Below, one piece after another: positions 27,878-37,338 of a stretch of 64,000 nucleotides of DNA. The stretch comes from Barnesiella sp. GTDB lineage: Bacteria; Bacteroidota; Bacteroidia; Bacteroidales; Muribaculaceae. Where the stretch lies: NCBI GenBank assembly GCA_014800945.1, contig JAAVFD010000027.1, positions 1 through 64,000 on the forward strand, written 5' to 3'. Each line of letters begins with the position of its first letter. Position 1 is the first letter of the stretch. The notes under the pieces were generated by a model that saw only the letters and a list, made by a program, of their open reading frames with translations, was not told where the DNA came from and did no database searches. The position numbers were made by a program, and so were the translations under genes.

Positions 27878-29503
27878 ATGAAAAAAATATTATTTAGCGT
27901 TTCAGCATTTATGCTACCTGCTCTGATGTTCGGGCAGACTGCTATTGATGCTTACAATCTATCGCAATCAGATTTCAAGGGTACTGCAAGATTTATGTCT
28001 ATGGGTGGTGCATTCACCTCACTTGGTGGAGACCTAAGTACATTAAATCAAAATCCCGCAGGTATAGGTGTGTATCGTTCAAGTGAAATAGGGGTGACCC
28101 TTGGTCTTGATATTGCTTCGACTAAATCTTCAAACGGAGCGTTCTCTATGTCCAAGAATAAAACAACCTTTAACTGTAACAATTTCGGATATATTGGAGC
28201 TGTTTATACCGGCAGTGATGTTATGCCTTATTTTAACTGGGGCGCATCATATTCCAGGGTGGCAGATTTTAACCGTGCTTACAAAGGCAAAGGTGCTATG
28301 ACCGGCTCTCTTTCAAATTATATAGCAGGTTATACCTCAGCTGAGAGTTGGAACTCAGAAGATCTTACTGCCTATGACTCCTTCAATCCCTATATGGAAC
28401 CTATGGGGACTCCATGGATGAGTATCCTTGCCTATAATTCTTATCTTATTAATCCTACCGGTGCAACATCTTACAGTGGTCTGTGGAATAATAAAACATC
28501 CGGAGAAATGACTTTTGATGTGCATGAAAAAGGTTATACCGATGAATATTCAATTAATTTCGGTGGAAATTTCGCTAACATAGTTTATTGGGGCATGGGA
28601 TTCGGAATAACCGATATTTACTATCGCTCATCGGTTTATTATACTGAAGATATGAGTAACGCAACCATTCCTTCTTTGGATGCCAACAATAATTATGTCG
28701 GTACTCGCGATGGTGGAGCCGGTTTTGGTCTTGATAGTTGGAAAAGTATAAGTGGTTCCGGTTTCAATTTCAAAATCGGTACTATTATTAAACCCATCAA
28801 TGAGTTGAGAATTGGTCTTGCGGTGCATACACCTACATACTATAACCTCAAGCAGGAAGGCTGGGCAGGTGTAGATTACGGATATAATCCCAATATCGAA
28901 GGTTTTGTGCAGACAAATGACGGTTATGCCGATTATTTTGAATGGAAACTTCGCACCCCATGGCGACTCCTAACAGGTATTAGCGGTGTAATCGGCAAGA
29001 AGGCTATAGTCAGCCTTGACTATGAGTACCGCCCGATGCAGAATATGACTGTGAAAGACCAGAACGGACGCAATTGGACAGACGTTAATGATGACGTTAA
29101 GACATACTATAATGCAATGAGTATCGTTCGTGTTGGTGCAGAATACCGTTTGTCACCCCAGTGGAGTGTAAGAGCAGGTTATCAGATTCAAACATCTCCC
29201 AGCACCACTGTAGCCCTGAATGGTGAGACTCCGGTGTTTACTTCAGGTCCCGATGACACAGAGACTACCCCATCTTATTCGTTTGACAAATCCACTCAAT
29301 ACATTTCATTCGGTCTTGGCTACCGTTATAAAAGCTTCTATGTAGATGCTGCATACGTTAACAAACAGCGTGAAAGCCAGTGGAGAGCATTTACCCCGAA
29401 TGATTACACAAAAGTTGGTAATAATTACCAGGAGTCATCTCCTCATTCAAAGATAAATCTGTCATCAAATCAGATAGTACTTTCACTGGGTGTGAAATTC
29501 TGA
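27878..29503 (+). CDS. Outer membrane protein, OmpP1/FadL/TodX-like
   Basis: 541 residues, signal peptide ending near residue 20 (F-G-Q-T). The mature N terminus (A-Y-N-L-S-Q-S-D-F-K-G-T-A-R-F-M-S-M-G-G-A-F-T-S-L-G-G-D in outline) is the FadL-family plug region, with an N-P-A-G-I-G motif typical of these porins. Many alternating-hydrophobicity strands follow, and the last residue is Phe, the usual beta-barrel end signal. It likely lets hydrophobic compounds cross the outer membrane; the substrate is unknown. Follows the WSWGP protein gene by 26 bases. Confidence 0.88.
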   Translation: MKKILFSVSAFMLPALMFGQTAIDAYNLSQSDFKGTARFMSMGGAFTSLGGDLSTLNQNPAGIGVYRSSEIGVTLGLDIASTKSSNGAFSMSKNKTTFNCNNFGYIGAVYTGSDVMPYFNWGASYSRVADFNRAYKGKGAMTGSLSNYIAGYTSAESWNSEDLTAYDSFNPYMEPMGTPWMSILAYNSYLINPTGATSYSGLWNNKTSGEMTFDVHEKGYTDEYSINFGGNFANIVYWGMGFGITDIYYRSSVYYTEDMSNATIPSLDANNNYVGTRDGGAGFGLDSWKSISGSGFNFKIGTIIKPINELRIGLAVHTPTYYNLKQEGWAGVDYGYNPNIEGFVQTNDGYADYFEWKLRTPWRLLTGISGVIGKKAIVSLDYEYRPMQNMTVKDQNGRNWTDVNDDVKTYYNAMSIVRVGAEYRLSPQWSVRAGYQIQTSPSTTVALNGETPVFTSGPDDTETTPSYSFDKSTQYISFGLGYRYKSFYVDAAYVNKQRESQWRAFTPNDYTKVGNNYQESSPHSKINLSSNQIVLSLGVKF

Positions 29504-29596
29504 TTGAATTCCAAGATAACCATATAGACTGTATCAATGAATTTTGGCACAGTTTTTTTTAATATTAGTGTGCATCTTTTTAGCCCATCAGAGGTA

Positions 29597-29604
29597 TACT
29601 TTTG
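29597..29604 (+). promoter_or_regulatory. -7 box ahead of a mini-ORF
   Basis: TACTTTTG is a perfect TAnnTTTG, with a T-rich stretch upstream but no clear TTTG at -33. It would give a transcript starting near 29609, about 45 bases ahead of the 23-codon ORF at 29654. Confidence 0.45.
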
Positions 29605-29653
29605 TATTGGAAACCGATAGTGGAATCCCTTGAAACTTATTAATAGATTAAAT

Positions 29654-29725
29654 ATGAGCTTAATTGTTGTAGCCCTTTGTCTATTTGGATGGGTGGGACT
29701 TACTCTTAGCGACAAGGTAGAGTGA
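29654..29725 (+). CDS. Putative 23-residue single-span membrane peptide
   Basis: ATG-to-TGA frame encoding a hydrophobic stretch (L-I-V-V-A-L-C-L-F-G-W-V-G-L-T-L) capped by a short charged tail S-D-K-V-E. That is the layout of known bacterial single-pass mini-proteins. A perfect -7 box lies about 50 bases upstream and an A-rich sequence precedes the ATG. No homologue is known to me, and a frame this short could be chance. It sits alone between the FadL-like gene and the hydrolase gene. Confidence 0.4.
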   Translation: MSLIVVALCLFGWVGLTLSDKVE

Positions 29726-29766
29726 TAGAAATTGTAATATAGTGCAGACATATTTCTATTAATGAT

Positions 29767-29774
29767 TATATTTG
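29767..29774 (+). promoter_or_regulatory. -7 box deciding the start of the following hydrolase gene
   Basis: TATATTTG matches TAnnTTTG exactly. Transcription from it would begin near 29779, downstream of the first in-frame ATG at 29762, so translation must begin at the next ATG, 29816. Confidence 0.6.
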
Positions 29775-29815
29775 CGGTTGTTGTTTGTGTGTGTTTTGTT
29801 AAACCGCAGATTTTG

Positions 29816-31165
29816 ATGAGAAGACTTATTGTACATATATTCTGTTTGACTATATCTCTATCTCTATTCGCAGAACAGAGACTAATAGGTGGTTCCTGGA
29901 GCGGAAAACTTGAACTGGGAAACGGGAGACATCTCAGACTTGTTTTTCATATATTGGAAGATGGTAAAGGGATAACGATGGATTCTCCGGATCAGGGTGT
30001 TAAAGGCATACCTCTGGATGTTCAATACCTATCAACCGATTCTTTGAGTTGCACAAAGTCTGCTATGATGTTGAGTTTTTCCGGTAGGCTTGAAAATGAA
30101 AGGCTTAATGGCACCTTTTTTCAGCGTGGATTAACCATTCCGTTAACTCTTGGCAGAGTAACCGAAAAAGTAAACAGACCGCAGACACCTCTTCCACCAT
30201 ATCCTTACTCAGAGGAAAGTGTACTGATAACCAATGATTCGGTAATACTTTCCGGTACATTGACTTTACCTGAAGAAGTAAATGCTTACACCCCGGTTGT
30301 GCTAATGATTACGGGAAGTGGTCTGCAAAACCGTGATGAAGAATTGTTTGAGCATAGACCGTTTGCCGTTATAGCAGATTATCTTGCCCGTAGAGGTATT
30401 GCATCTTTGAGGTATGATGACAGAGGGTTTGGCGAATCCAAAGGTAATGTAGCTAATGCTACTACAGCCGATTTCGCTGATGATGCAAAAATGGCACTGG
30501 ATTGGCTGAGAAATACCGGAAGATTCGGTAAAATAGGAATTATCGGTCACAGTGAAGGTGGACAGATTGCTTATATGCTCGGTGCAGAAAAATCGGCTGA
30601 TTATATAATATCTGTTGCCGGACCATCTATCCCCGGTTTTCAGACAATAGCGTTTCAGAATAAGATTGCTCTATTGAAGTCAGGAATTGATGAAAAAACG
30701 GCAGATGATTTTGCTGTTGCGATTGAGAAGGTATTTAACTACAAACTCACTCATACTCATCCCATTTTAGTAAATGATACTCTTATAGCCGAACTATACC
30801 CACAGTTTAAGGATAATGCGTTAACTGCGCGTTTGGCTGAATCATTAAGGAAGCTGCTGAGAGAAAAATTTGAAAATGAGTGGATGATGTTCTTTCTCGC
30901 TTATGATCCGAAGACAGACTTGATGAAAGTTGAAATACCGACACTGATTATTTATGGAGAGAAAGACAAGCAGGTGCCACCTGCTCTAAATTTTGCTCTG
31001 GCACGAGAATATTGTCCTCTTGCAAAAATTTTACTTTATCCGGAATTAAACCACTTGATGCAACATGCCGTGACCGGAAATGTTGAGGAATACTCATCAA
31101 TAGAAGAGACAATTTCTCCACAAGTTCTCTCCGACATTACCACCTTTATCCACTCCATGAAATAA
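29816..31165 (+). CDS. Secreted alpha/beta hydrolase (serine hydrolase)
   Basis: 449 residues from the ATG at 29816: a signal peptide (~residues 1-20, hydrophobic I-V-H-I-F-C-L-T-I-S-L-S-L-F-A), a beta-rich N-terminal domain to ~115, then an alpha/beta hydrolase fold. The nucleophile motif is G-H-S-E-G-G; the acid is likely Asp in Y-G-E-K-D-K-Q and the base His in P-E-L-N-H-L-M. Layout resembles the family of exported hydrolases with a lipocalin-like N-terminal domain. Esterase or peptidase activity is likely; substrate unknown. I prefer 29816 because a -7 box lies between it and the earlier ATG at 29762. Confidence 0.85.
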   Translation: MRRLIVHIFCLTISLSLFAEQRLIGGSWSGKLELGNGRHLRLVFHILEDGKGITMDSPDQGVKGIPLDVQYLSTDSLSCTKSAMMLSFSGRLENERLNGTFFQRGLTIPLTLGRVTEKVNRPQTPLPPYPYSEESVLITNDSVILSGTLTLPEEVNAYTPVVLMITGSGLQNRDEELFEHRPFAVIADYLARRGIASLRYDDRGFGESKGNVANATTADFADDAKMALDWLRNTGRFGKIGIIGHSEGGQIAYMLGAEKSADYIISVAGPSIPGFQTIAFQNKIALLKSGIDEKTADDFAVAIEKVFNYKLTHTHPILVNDTLIAELYPQFKDNALTARLAESLRKLLREKFENEWMMFFLAYDPKTDLMKVEIPTLIIYGEKDKQVPPALNFALAREYCPLAKILLYPELNHLMQHAVTGNVEEYSSIEETISPQVLSDITTFIHSMK

Positions 31166-31310
31166 TAGCAAACCGCATGACGCTATTGCCCGGTGTTTTT
31201 GTCATGTTGGCTAATTCATCATTTGTTGTAGGGCTCTATTTTTTTACATATGCGTTTAATGTCACATAAAAGAATTACTTTTACGAAGTATTTCTCAAAA
31301 ACTGCATCAA

Positions 31311-32318
31311 ATGATATCTCGTAGAAAAATTATTTCAGCAATATTTATCTTTCTCTCAATTGTTGTGTGCAATGCCTGGGATGCTGACATCTTGGGAGAT
31401 AATTATGAAATGCGTTATGTTGACCAGCCGGAGGATTATCATGGTAAGGTCAGATGTACTATAGTCAGGAGATTGGCGGAATGTAAACCGGATACAAAAG
31501 TTACCAGAGGGGTTCTCTATATCCATGGATTTAATGACTATTTCTTTCAGAAAGAGATGGGAGAGGAATTTAATTCGCATTGTTATGATTTCTACGCCCT
31601 TGATTTACGCAAATATGGAAGATCAATATTGCCGGGACAGAAAAAATTTGAAGTAAGGAGCTTGAAAGAGTATTTTGCAGATATAGATTCGGCTCTTGTT
31701 GAAATGAAGAACTCAGGTATTTCTGAAATTATTCTGATGGGACATTCAACGGGTGGATTAATAGCAGCTTATTATATGCAGTTAAACCCACAGGCTCCGG
31801 TAAGTGCATTGATATTGAATAGTCCGTTTCTTGATTGGAATCTTGGAAAGATGGAAAAATTAGTGCCTCTTGTTTCAGCTCTCGGCGCAATATTTCCTAA
31901 TTTCAAAATTAAGCAAGGTGACAGCACTGTTTATGGGGAGAGTCTGGACAAGAACTATCAAGGAGAGTGGAGTTTCAATCATGATTGGAAAGTTTCTCCT
32001 TCTCCTGATGTTACGGCAGGGTGGGTTAGGGCTATATCCACAGCCCAGAATGAACTTAAAAAGCACCCTTATGGCATTCATATTCCTATTTTACTCATGT
32101 ATAGCGCTTCAAGTTACCAAGGCGATAAGTGGAGCGAGGATGCTAGGAAAAGTGACTCTGTTCTTGATGTTACAGATATAAAACATTATGGTTGCAAACT
32201 GGGACTTAATGTCACTCCCGTAAAAGTGAACGGAGGTTTGCATGATTTAATTTTGTCCTCAGAGCCAGTGAGAGATGCTGTATATAATTATATATTTAAG
32301 TGGTTGGCGAATAAATAA
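31311..32318 (+). CDS. Secreted alpha/beta hydrolase, lysophospholipase-like
   Basis: 335 residues with a signal peptide (~1-22, ending V-C-N-A). Serine aminopeptidase S33 / monoacylglycerol lipase-type fold: Y-I-H-G-F-N-D near residue 70 (oxyanion region), nucleophile in G-H-S-T-G-G, and a late G-G-L-H-D likely holding the catalytic His. Likely an esterase or lysophospholipase outside the cytoplasm. Its own unit: 145 bases separate it from the previous hydrolase and a promoter follows it. Confidence 0.85.
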   Translation: MISRRKIISAIFIFLSIVVCNAWDADILGDNYEMRYVDQPEDYHGKVRCTIVRRLAECKPDTKVTRGVLYIHGFNDYFFQKEMGEEFNSHCYDFYALDLRKYGRSILPGQKKFEVRSLKEYFADIDSALVEMKNSGISEIILMGHSTGGLIAAYYMQLNPQAPVSALILNSPFLDWNLGKMEKLVPLVSALGAIFPNFKIKQGDSTVYGESLDKNYQGEWSFNHDWKVSPSPDVTAGWVRAISTAQNELKKHPYGIHIPILLMYSASSYQGDKWSEDARKSDSVLDVTDIKHYGCKLGLNVTPVKVNGGLHDLILSSEPVRDAVYNYIFKWLANK

Positions 32319-32342
32319 ATCATAAAATTATAGATTTTTTTA

Positions 32343-32378
32343 TAACTTTGCCGAAAACAGAGGTGAAACCGGTTCACC
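32343..32378 (+). promoter_or_regulatory. Promoter of sppA with a downstream inverted repeat
   Basis: TAACTTTG (32343-32350) is a perfect -7 box. Twelve bases on, GGTGAA (32362-32367), spacer ACCGG, TTCACC (32373-32378) forms an inverted repeat just past the likely transcript start. It could be an operator or a small 5' hairpin. A related GTGAA/TTCAC palindrome precedes nusB. Confidence 0.55.
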
Positions 32379-32397
32379 CTAATTAGTTATCAAAAAG

Positions 32398-34176
32398 ATG
32401 AAACGTTTCTTTTTCTCATTTTTAGGAGCACTTGCAGGCGTGTGGGTGTCAATTTTGCTGTTCGGATTATTGATTGTTATCACAATAGGTGTTATAGCCG
32501 CATCCTCGGCCTCTGAGGTGGATGTGCCCAAAGTAAAAAAACAGAGTGTGCTCACAATTACACTTTCCGGTGAGGTTGTTGACAGAGAGTCTCCAAAAAA
32601 TATAATTGATGAGATATATGGAAATGATGTGCGTCAGTTACCCCTTAATACACTTGTGTCTGCTATAAAATCTGCTGCTCAAGATAGTAAGATAGAAGGA
32701 ATTTATTTGGATTGCAAGGGGTTAAGTGCCGGACTCGCACAGATAGAGGCAGTAGTGAATGCACTGAATGAATTTTCAAAAAGTGGGAAATGGATAATGG
32801 CTTATGGTGACAGCTATTCACAGGCAGATTATATCATAGCAAGCACTGCTGACTCATTATTTGTAAATCCGATAGGAGTTATTGATATTCACGGACTAGC
32901 TTCAACTACACTCTATTTTAAGAATCTCCTTGAAAAGGCAGGGGTTGAAGTACAGGTAGTTAAGGTTGGAACATTCAAGAGTGCGGTAGAGCCTTTTATA
33001 CTCAATGATATGAGCGACGCAAACAGATTGCAGACTTCAGAATTTTTGGATAATATCTGGGATCATTTGAAAAATACTATTGCTCAGGGGAGGAAGGTGA
33101 CTGTAGAGAAGGTCTCTGACTGGGCAGATAGCTTCTCATATACCAAGGATGTAGAATTTTATCTTAAGAATAATCTCGCGGATGCAACTTTGTATCGTCA
33201 TCAGATGGACAGTCTGCTTGCTCGCCTGTCCGGACTGCATGAAGATAAAGATAAACCGAACCTAATAGAGTTTGACAAATATGCTCTTGCCCGTGATGAT
33301 AACAAAAAGAGTGTGAAGAACAAAAAACAGATTGCGGTACTCTATGCTGTAGGTGACATAACCGAGAACGGTGAAGGTGGTATTGCCAGCGAAAGACTGG
33401 TTCCTCAGATTCTTGAGTTAGCTGAGGATGACGATGTGGATGCACTTGTTTTAAGAGTGAATTCCGGTGGCGGTAGCGCATTTGCATCTGAACAGATATG
33501 GGAAGCTCTGCAGCAATTCAAAACAATAACCGGTAAACCATTTTATGTCTCGATGGGCGACTATGCTGCATCAGGTGGTTATTATATATCTTGCGGTGCT
33601 GATAAGATATTTGCTGAACCGGTAACCCTGACTGGCTCAATCGGAATATTCGGACTTATTCCGAATGCGGAGAAATTGCTTTCAGATAAAATCGGTATAA
33701 ACACTGCGACTGTGGCAACAAATAAGGGACAGTTTCCAACTTTTTATAAGGCAATGACTCCGGATCAAAAAGCAGCTATGCAGTCCATGGTCGAAAATGG
33801 ATATGAACTTTTTGCAAAGCGCTGCGCTGAGGGTAGAAGTTTGCCGATTGACTCAATTAAAGCGATTGCTGAAGGACGTGTTTGGTCCGGTCACAAAGCA
33901 CTTGAAATAGGTCTTGTTGACTATATGGGTGGTCTTGACGCAGCAATTGCATTTGCAGCCTCCGAGCTTAACTGTGATGGGGACTATTATATTAAGGAGT
34001 ATCCCAAGGTTAATTTCAAATGGTGGGAGGAGATGCTTGATATGTCCAAAACTATAAAAATGTCAGTGATAAAGGAATTTGTTGGAGAAGAGAATATGAA
34101 ATTCTATGATTTGACAAATTATTTAAAGAATATCGACCCGCTTCAGGCACGAATGGACTTTATTGAAATAAATTAA
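32398..34176 (+). CDS. sppA: Signal peptide peptidase SppA, 67-kDa type
   Basis: Membrane-anchored protease that digests cleaved signal peptides. 592 residues, the long form with two crotonase-like halves. One N-terminal membrane helix (~8-32). The general base K194 (G-T-F-K-S-A-V-E-P) is in the first half and the nucleophile S392 (D-Y-A-A-S-G-G-Y-Y) in the second, as in E. coli SppA. First gene of a + strand string sppA-lpxK-pnp-thiL. Confidence 0.96.
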   Translation: MKRFFFSFLGALAGVWVSILLFGLLIVITIGVIAASSASEVDVPKVKKQSVLTITLSGEVVDRESPKNIIDEIYGNDVRQLPLNTLVSAIKSAAQDSKIEGIYLDCKGLSAGLAQIEAVVNALNEFSKSGKWIMAYGDSYSQADYIIASTADSLFVNPIGVIDIHGLASTTLYFKNLLEKAGVEVQVVKVGTFKSAVEPFILNDMSDANRLQTSEFLDNIWDHLKNTIAQGRKVTVEKVSDWADSFSYTKDVEFYLKNNLADATLYRHQMDSLLARLSGLHEDKDKPNLIEFDKYALARDDNKKSVKNKKQIAVLYAVGDITENGEGGIASERLVPQILELAEDDDVDALVLRVNSGGGSAFASEQIWEALQQFKTITGKPFYVSMGDYAASGGYYISCGADKIFAEPVTLTGSIGIFGLIPNAEKLLSDKIGINTATVATNKGQFPTFYKAMTPDQKAAMQSMVENGYELFAKRCAEGRSLPIDSIKAIAEGRVWSGHKALEIGLVDYMGGLDAAIAFAASELNCDGDYYIKEYPKVNFKWWEEMLDMSKTIKMSVIKEFVGEENMKFYDLTNYLKNIDPLQARMDFIEIN

Positions 34177-34185
34177 TTTACGGAT

Positions 34186-35286
34186 ATGGCGAAAAATGGT
34201 TTGGTTCAGTCTATGATTCTATACCCATTGTCATTATTATATGGAATGGGTGTTAATATTCGTAACCTTATGTTTAATAAGGGAATTTATGAGCAAGAGT
34301 CGTTTGATATACCTGTAATATCTATAGGTAATCTCACTGTTGGTGGCGCTGGAAAAACTCCTCATACAGAATATGTTATAGAGGCTCTATGCCGTGACTA
34401 CAGAATTGGAATGCTTAGTCGCGGTTATCGCAGGCGCACAAAAGGGTTCATTATCGCCAGTTCTAATTCCAATCCTGAGGATATTGGTGATGAACCGTAT
34501 CAAATATACAAAAAGTTTGAGAATAAAGGAGTAATGGTCGCTGTATGCGAAAAAAGAGTGGAGGGTATAAAGCGGATGCTCGATTTTGACCCGAAATTGA
34601 ATCTGATAGTTTTGGATGATGCGTTTCAACATAGATTTGTTAAACCAAGAATCTCTATTCTTTTGACAGAACATTCCAATCCTTTATATAATGACCATCT
34701 GCTTCCGTTAGGCAGGTTGAGAGAGCCAGCCAAAGCCATTGAAAGAGCGGATATCGTGATATTGACAAAATGTCCCGATAATATGAAGCCGGTAGATTTT
34801 CGTCTATTTAAGGAAACTTTCGATTTATTCCCATATCAAAATCTACTGTTTTCAAAATATCGTTATCTGTCTCTTGTTCCACTTTTTCCGGAAGCGCTTG
34901 AAGGAATGCCGGTACCGGATCTTTATAATCCCGGCTCTATAAATACAGTCTTGGCTGTGGTAGGAGTTGCCAATCCAAGACCATTTATAAGGTATATTCG
35001 CAGTCTTGGAATTAAAGTTAAAATAATGTCGTTTGGCGACCATCATAGTTTTAGCAAATCAGATATGACCGCGATACGGAATAAATTCGCTGAAATAAGG
35101 TGTCTTGACAAATATATTATCACAACTGAAAAAGATGCTGTGAGACTTGCAGGTAATCCCTATTTTCCGGCTGAATTGAGGTCTCGGATTTTCTATATCC
35201 CTATAAAAGTAGAATTTATACCTCATGATGCAGAAAGTCTGGAAACTGTATTGAAACAAAAGCTTAATAATTATCAAGGTAATTGA
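34186..35286 (+). CDS. lpxK: Tetraacyldisaccharide 4'-kinase
   Basis: Phosphorylates the lipid A precursor at the 4' position at the inner membrane. 366 residues. N-terminal hydrophobic helix (P-L-S-L-L-Y-G-M-G-V) and the P-loop G-N-L-T-V-G-G-A-G-K-T with K57 are typical, as is the later D-D-A-F-Q-H-R motif. Nine bases after sppA. Confidence 0.96.
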   Translation: MAKNGLVQSMILYPLSLLYGMGVNIRNLMFNKGIYEQESFDIPVISIGNLTVGGAGKTPHTEYVIEALCRDYRIGMLSRGYRRRTKGFIIASSNSNPEDIGDEPYQIYKKFENKGVMVAVCEKRVEGIKRMLDFDPKLNLIVLDDAFQHRFVKPRISILLTEHSNPLYNDHLLPLGRLREPAKAIERADIVILTKCPDNMKPVDFRLFKETFDLFPYQNLLFSKYRYLSLVPLFPEALEGMPVPDLYNPGSINTVLAVVGVANPRPFIRYIRSLGIKVKIMSFGDHHSFSKSDMTAIRNKFAEIRCLDKYIITTEKDAVRLAGNPYFPAELRSRIFYIPIKVEFIPHDAESLETVLKQKLNNYQGN

Positions 35287-35331
35287 ACTGATTATCTGCC
35301 CTCATTTGTTATAACCAAAAAAATAAATAAT

Positions 35332-36147
35332 ATGCTTGAAAAGATAAAAGAAAGTGCAAGTTATATCCGTTCTCAAGTCGAATATATTCCCGAAACAGCT
35401 ATTATTCTTGGAACAGGACTTGGAGCACTTGTTGATCATATTTCTGATAAGAAATACATACCTTACACCTCAATACCGAACTTCCCGGTATCAACAGTAG
35501 AGGGGCATAGCGGTAACCTCATTTTCGGCAAACTCGGTTCTAAGCCTGTAATGGCTATGCAGGGCAGATTTCATTATTACGAAGGGTATGATATGAAGCA
35601 AGTTACATTTCCGGTAAGAGTGATGAAGGAGCTTGGTATTAATACTCTTTATGTAAGTAATGCTGCCGGTGGAATGAACAAAGAGTTTAGAGTAGGCGAC
35701 ATTATGATTATTACCGATCATATAAACACATTCCCGGAGAATCCGTTAAGAGGTAAGAATTACAATGAATTAGGTCCGAGATTCCCGGCTATGACCGAAG
35801 CATATTCAAAGAAGCTAATCGCTTTGGCTGATAAAATTGCATCGGAAAAGGGAATTCGGGTAATGCACGGAGTGTATGTAGGTGTTCCTGGACCTACTTT
35901 TGAAACCCCTGCTGAATATGAATATTTCAGAATAATTGGCGGAGACGCTGTTGGTATGTCAACCGTGCCTGAAGTTATTGTGGCCAACCATGCCGGTATG
36001 AGGGTTTTCGGTGTATCTGTGATAACAGACCTTGGCGGCAAAGATGTTACAGATGTACCTACTCACGAAGAAGTTCAAAAGGCAGCTGAAGCAGCACAGC
36101 CTAAAATGATGGAAATAATGAAAGCTCTCGTGGAAACGGCAGACTGA
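35332..36147 (+). CDS. Purine nucleoside phosphorylase (trimeric, PNP/MTAP family)
   Basis: Splits purine nucleosides with phosphate. 271 residues. Phosphate site G-T-G-L-G-A-L, then E-G-H-S-G-N-L and the R-F-H-Y-Y-E-G-Y motif; later N-A-A-G-G and the base-binding region with E-V-I-V-A-N-H. These mark the low-molecular-mass trimeric class specific for 6-oxopurines. 45 bases after lpxK and 13 before thiL. Confidence 0.94.
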   Translation: MLEKIKESASYIRSQVEYIPETAIILGTGLGALVDHISDKKYIPYTSIPNFPVSTVEGHSGNLIFGKLGSKPVMAMQGRFHYYEGYDMKQVTFPVRVMKELGINTLYVSNAAGGMNKEFRVGDIMIITDHINTFPENPLRGKNYNELGPRFPAMTEAYSKKLIALADKIASEKGIRVMHGVYVGVPGPTFETPAEYEYFRIIGGDAVGMSTVPEVIVANHAGMRVFGVSVITDLGGKDVTDVPTHEEVQKAAEAAQPKMMEIMKALVETAD

Positions 36148-36160
36148 AATTTTTTTAATA

Positions 36161-37189
36161 ATGGAACAACAGACTGAAATATCACAATTAGGCGAATTTG
36201 GGTTGATTGACAGATTAACCAAAGACTTGCCTAAGGTAAATTCATCAACAGTTAAATCTGTTGGAGATGATGCAGCGGTTTTGTCTTACCCGGACACTCA
36301 AGTTCTTGTATCTTCCGATATGCTGATAGAGGGTATTCATTTTGATTTGACATACATGCCTCTTAAGCATCTTGGTTACAAAGCTGCCGTTGTTAATTTT
36401 TCTGATATATATGCTATGAATGGCACTCCAAGACAAATAACAGTTTCTCTTGGAGTCTCTGCCCGTTTCACAGTTGAGCATCTGGATGCTCTTTATTCCG
36501 GTATCCGATTGGCGTGTGATATTTATGGTGTGGATTTAATTGGCGGAGACACTACGGCATCCCGTTCAGGACTTGTAATATCAATTACGTGTATTGGAGA
36601 CGCTTCTGAAGGAACCGTTGTTGGTAGAGAGGGTGCAAAAGATACCGATCTCGTTTGTGTTTCCGGTGACCTTGGTTCGGCATACATGGGTCTGCAACTT
36701 CTGGAAAGAGAAAAAGTGGCATCTGCCGGACAAAAGGATTTTATTCCAAAATTTGAAGGAAAAGAATATCTTGTAGAACGGCAGCTCAAGCCTGAGGCAA
36801 GAAAGGATATTATTGCCAAGCTGAAAGAGGAAAGTATTATCCCTACCGCGATGATTGATGTGAGTGACGGACTTTCATCAGAATTGATTCATATCTGCAA
36901 GTCAAGTCATACCGGGTGCCGTATTTATGAGGATAGAATACCTATTGATTACCAGACAGCGGTAATGGCGGAGGAGCTCGGCTTGAATCTTGTTACAGCG
37001 GCATTGAATGGTGGTGAAGACTATGAATTATTATTTACAGTCCCACTTCATTACCATGAAAAGATGGAAAAAATGGAAGGTGTCAAGGTAATCGGACATA
37101 TTACTAAAGAAGATTTGGGATGTGCAATGATTACAAGAGACGGTAACGAGATGCCACTGAAAGCTCAGGGATTCAATCATTTAGGCTGA
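36161..37189 (+). CDS. thiL: Thiamine-monophosphate kinase
   Basis: Makes thiamine diphosphate from thiamine monophosphate, the last step of the pathway. 342 residues. Characteristic E-F-G-L-I-D start, G-D-D-A-A-V near 42, the S-S-D-M-L-I-E-G-I-H-F-D segment, G-G-D-T, and D-V-S-D-G-L-S. Last gene of the sppA string; an AT-rich hairpin follows the stop. Confidence 0.96.
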   Translation: MEQQTEISQLGEFGLIDRLTKDLPKVNSSTVKSVGDDAAVLSYPDTQVLVSSDMLIEGIHFDLTYMPLKHLGYKAAVVNFSDIYAMNGTPRQITVSLGVSARFTVEHLDALYSGIRLACDIYGVDLIGGDTTASRSGLVISITCIGDASEGTVVGREGAKDTDLVCVSGDLGSAYMGLQLLEREKVASAGQKDFIPKFEGKEYLVERQLKPEARKDIIAKLKEESIIPTAMIDVSDGLSSELIHICKSSHTGCRIYEDRIPIDYQTAVMAEELGLNLVTAALNGGEDYELLFTVPLHYHEKMEKMEGVKVIGHITKEDLGCAMITRDGNEMPLKAQGFNHLG

Positions 37190-37193
37190 GTTG

Positions 37194-37228
37194 CACAATA
37201 ATAATTCCATTATTGTGAATATATTCAC
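37194..37228 (+). promoter_or_regulatory. Hairpin and 14-bp palindrome between thiL and nusB
   Basis: CACAATAAT (37194-37202) pairs with ATTATTGTG (37209-37217), a 9-bp stem right after thiL. Overlapping its right arm is GTGAATATATTCAC (37215-37228), a perfect 14-bp palindrome ending 11 bases before the nusB -7 box, in the position expected of an operator. Function not shown. Confidence 0.5.
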
Positions 37229-37239
37229 CGTTAATTGAG

Positions 37240-37247
37240 TAACTTTG
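37240..37247 (+). promoter_or_regulatory. -7 box of the nusB operon
   Basis: TAACTTTG, a perfect TAnnTTTG. A transcript from near 37252 would have a leader of about 87 bases that is clearly richer in G and C (37262-37320) than the flanking DNA and ends in an A-rich stretch before the ATG. No known riboswitch was recognised. Confidence 0.6.
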
Positions 37248-37338
37248 CAAAGAATATGTACTGAAAGCCCCGCAGAGGAGAGGCTCGCTTGCCATAACCG
37301 CTGAGAGGTGAAGGTGTCAATACTTAAAAATTAGCATT

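Noticed and set aside
37262-37325. A CTGAGAGG motif in the nusB leader, next to thiL, suggested a TPP riboswitch
   Set aside because: The rest of the THI-box consensus (the G-A-A-C-C-T-G-A-T-C and G-T-A-A-T-G-C-C segments) is missing, and the downstream gene is nusB, not a thiamine gene.
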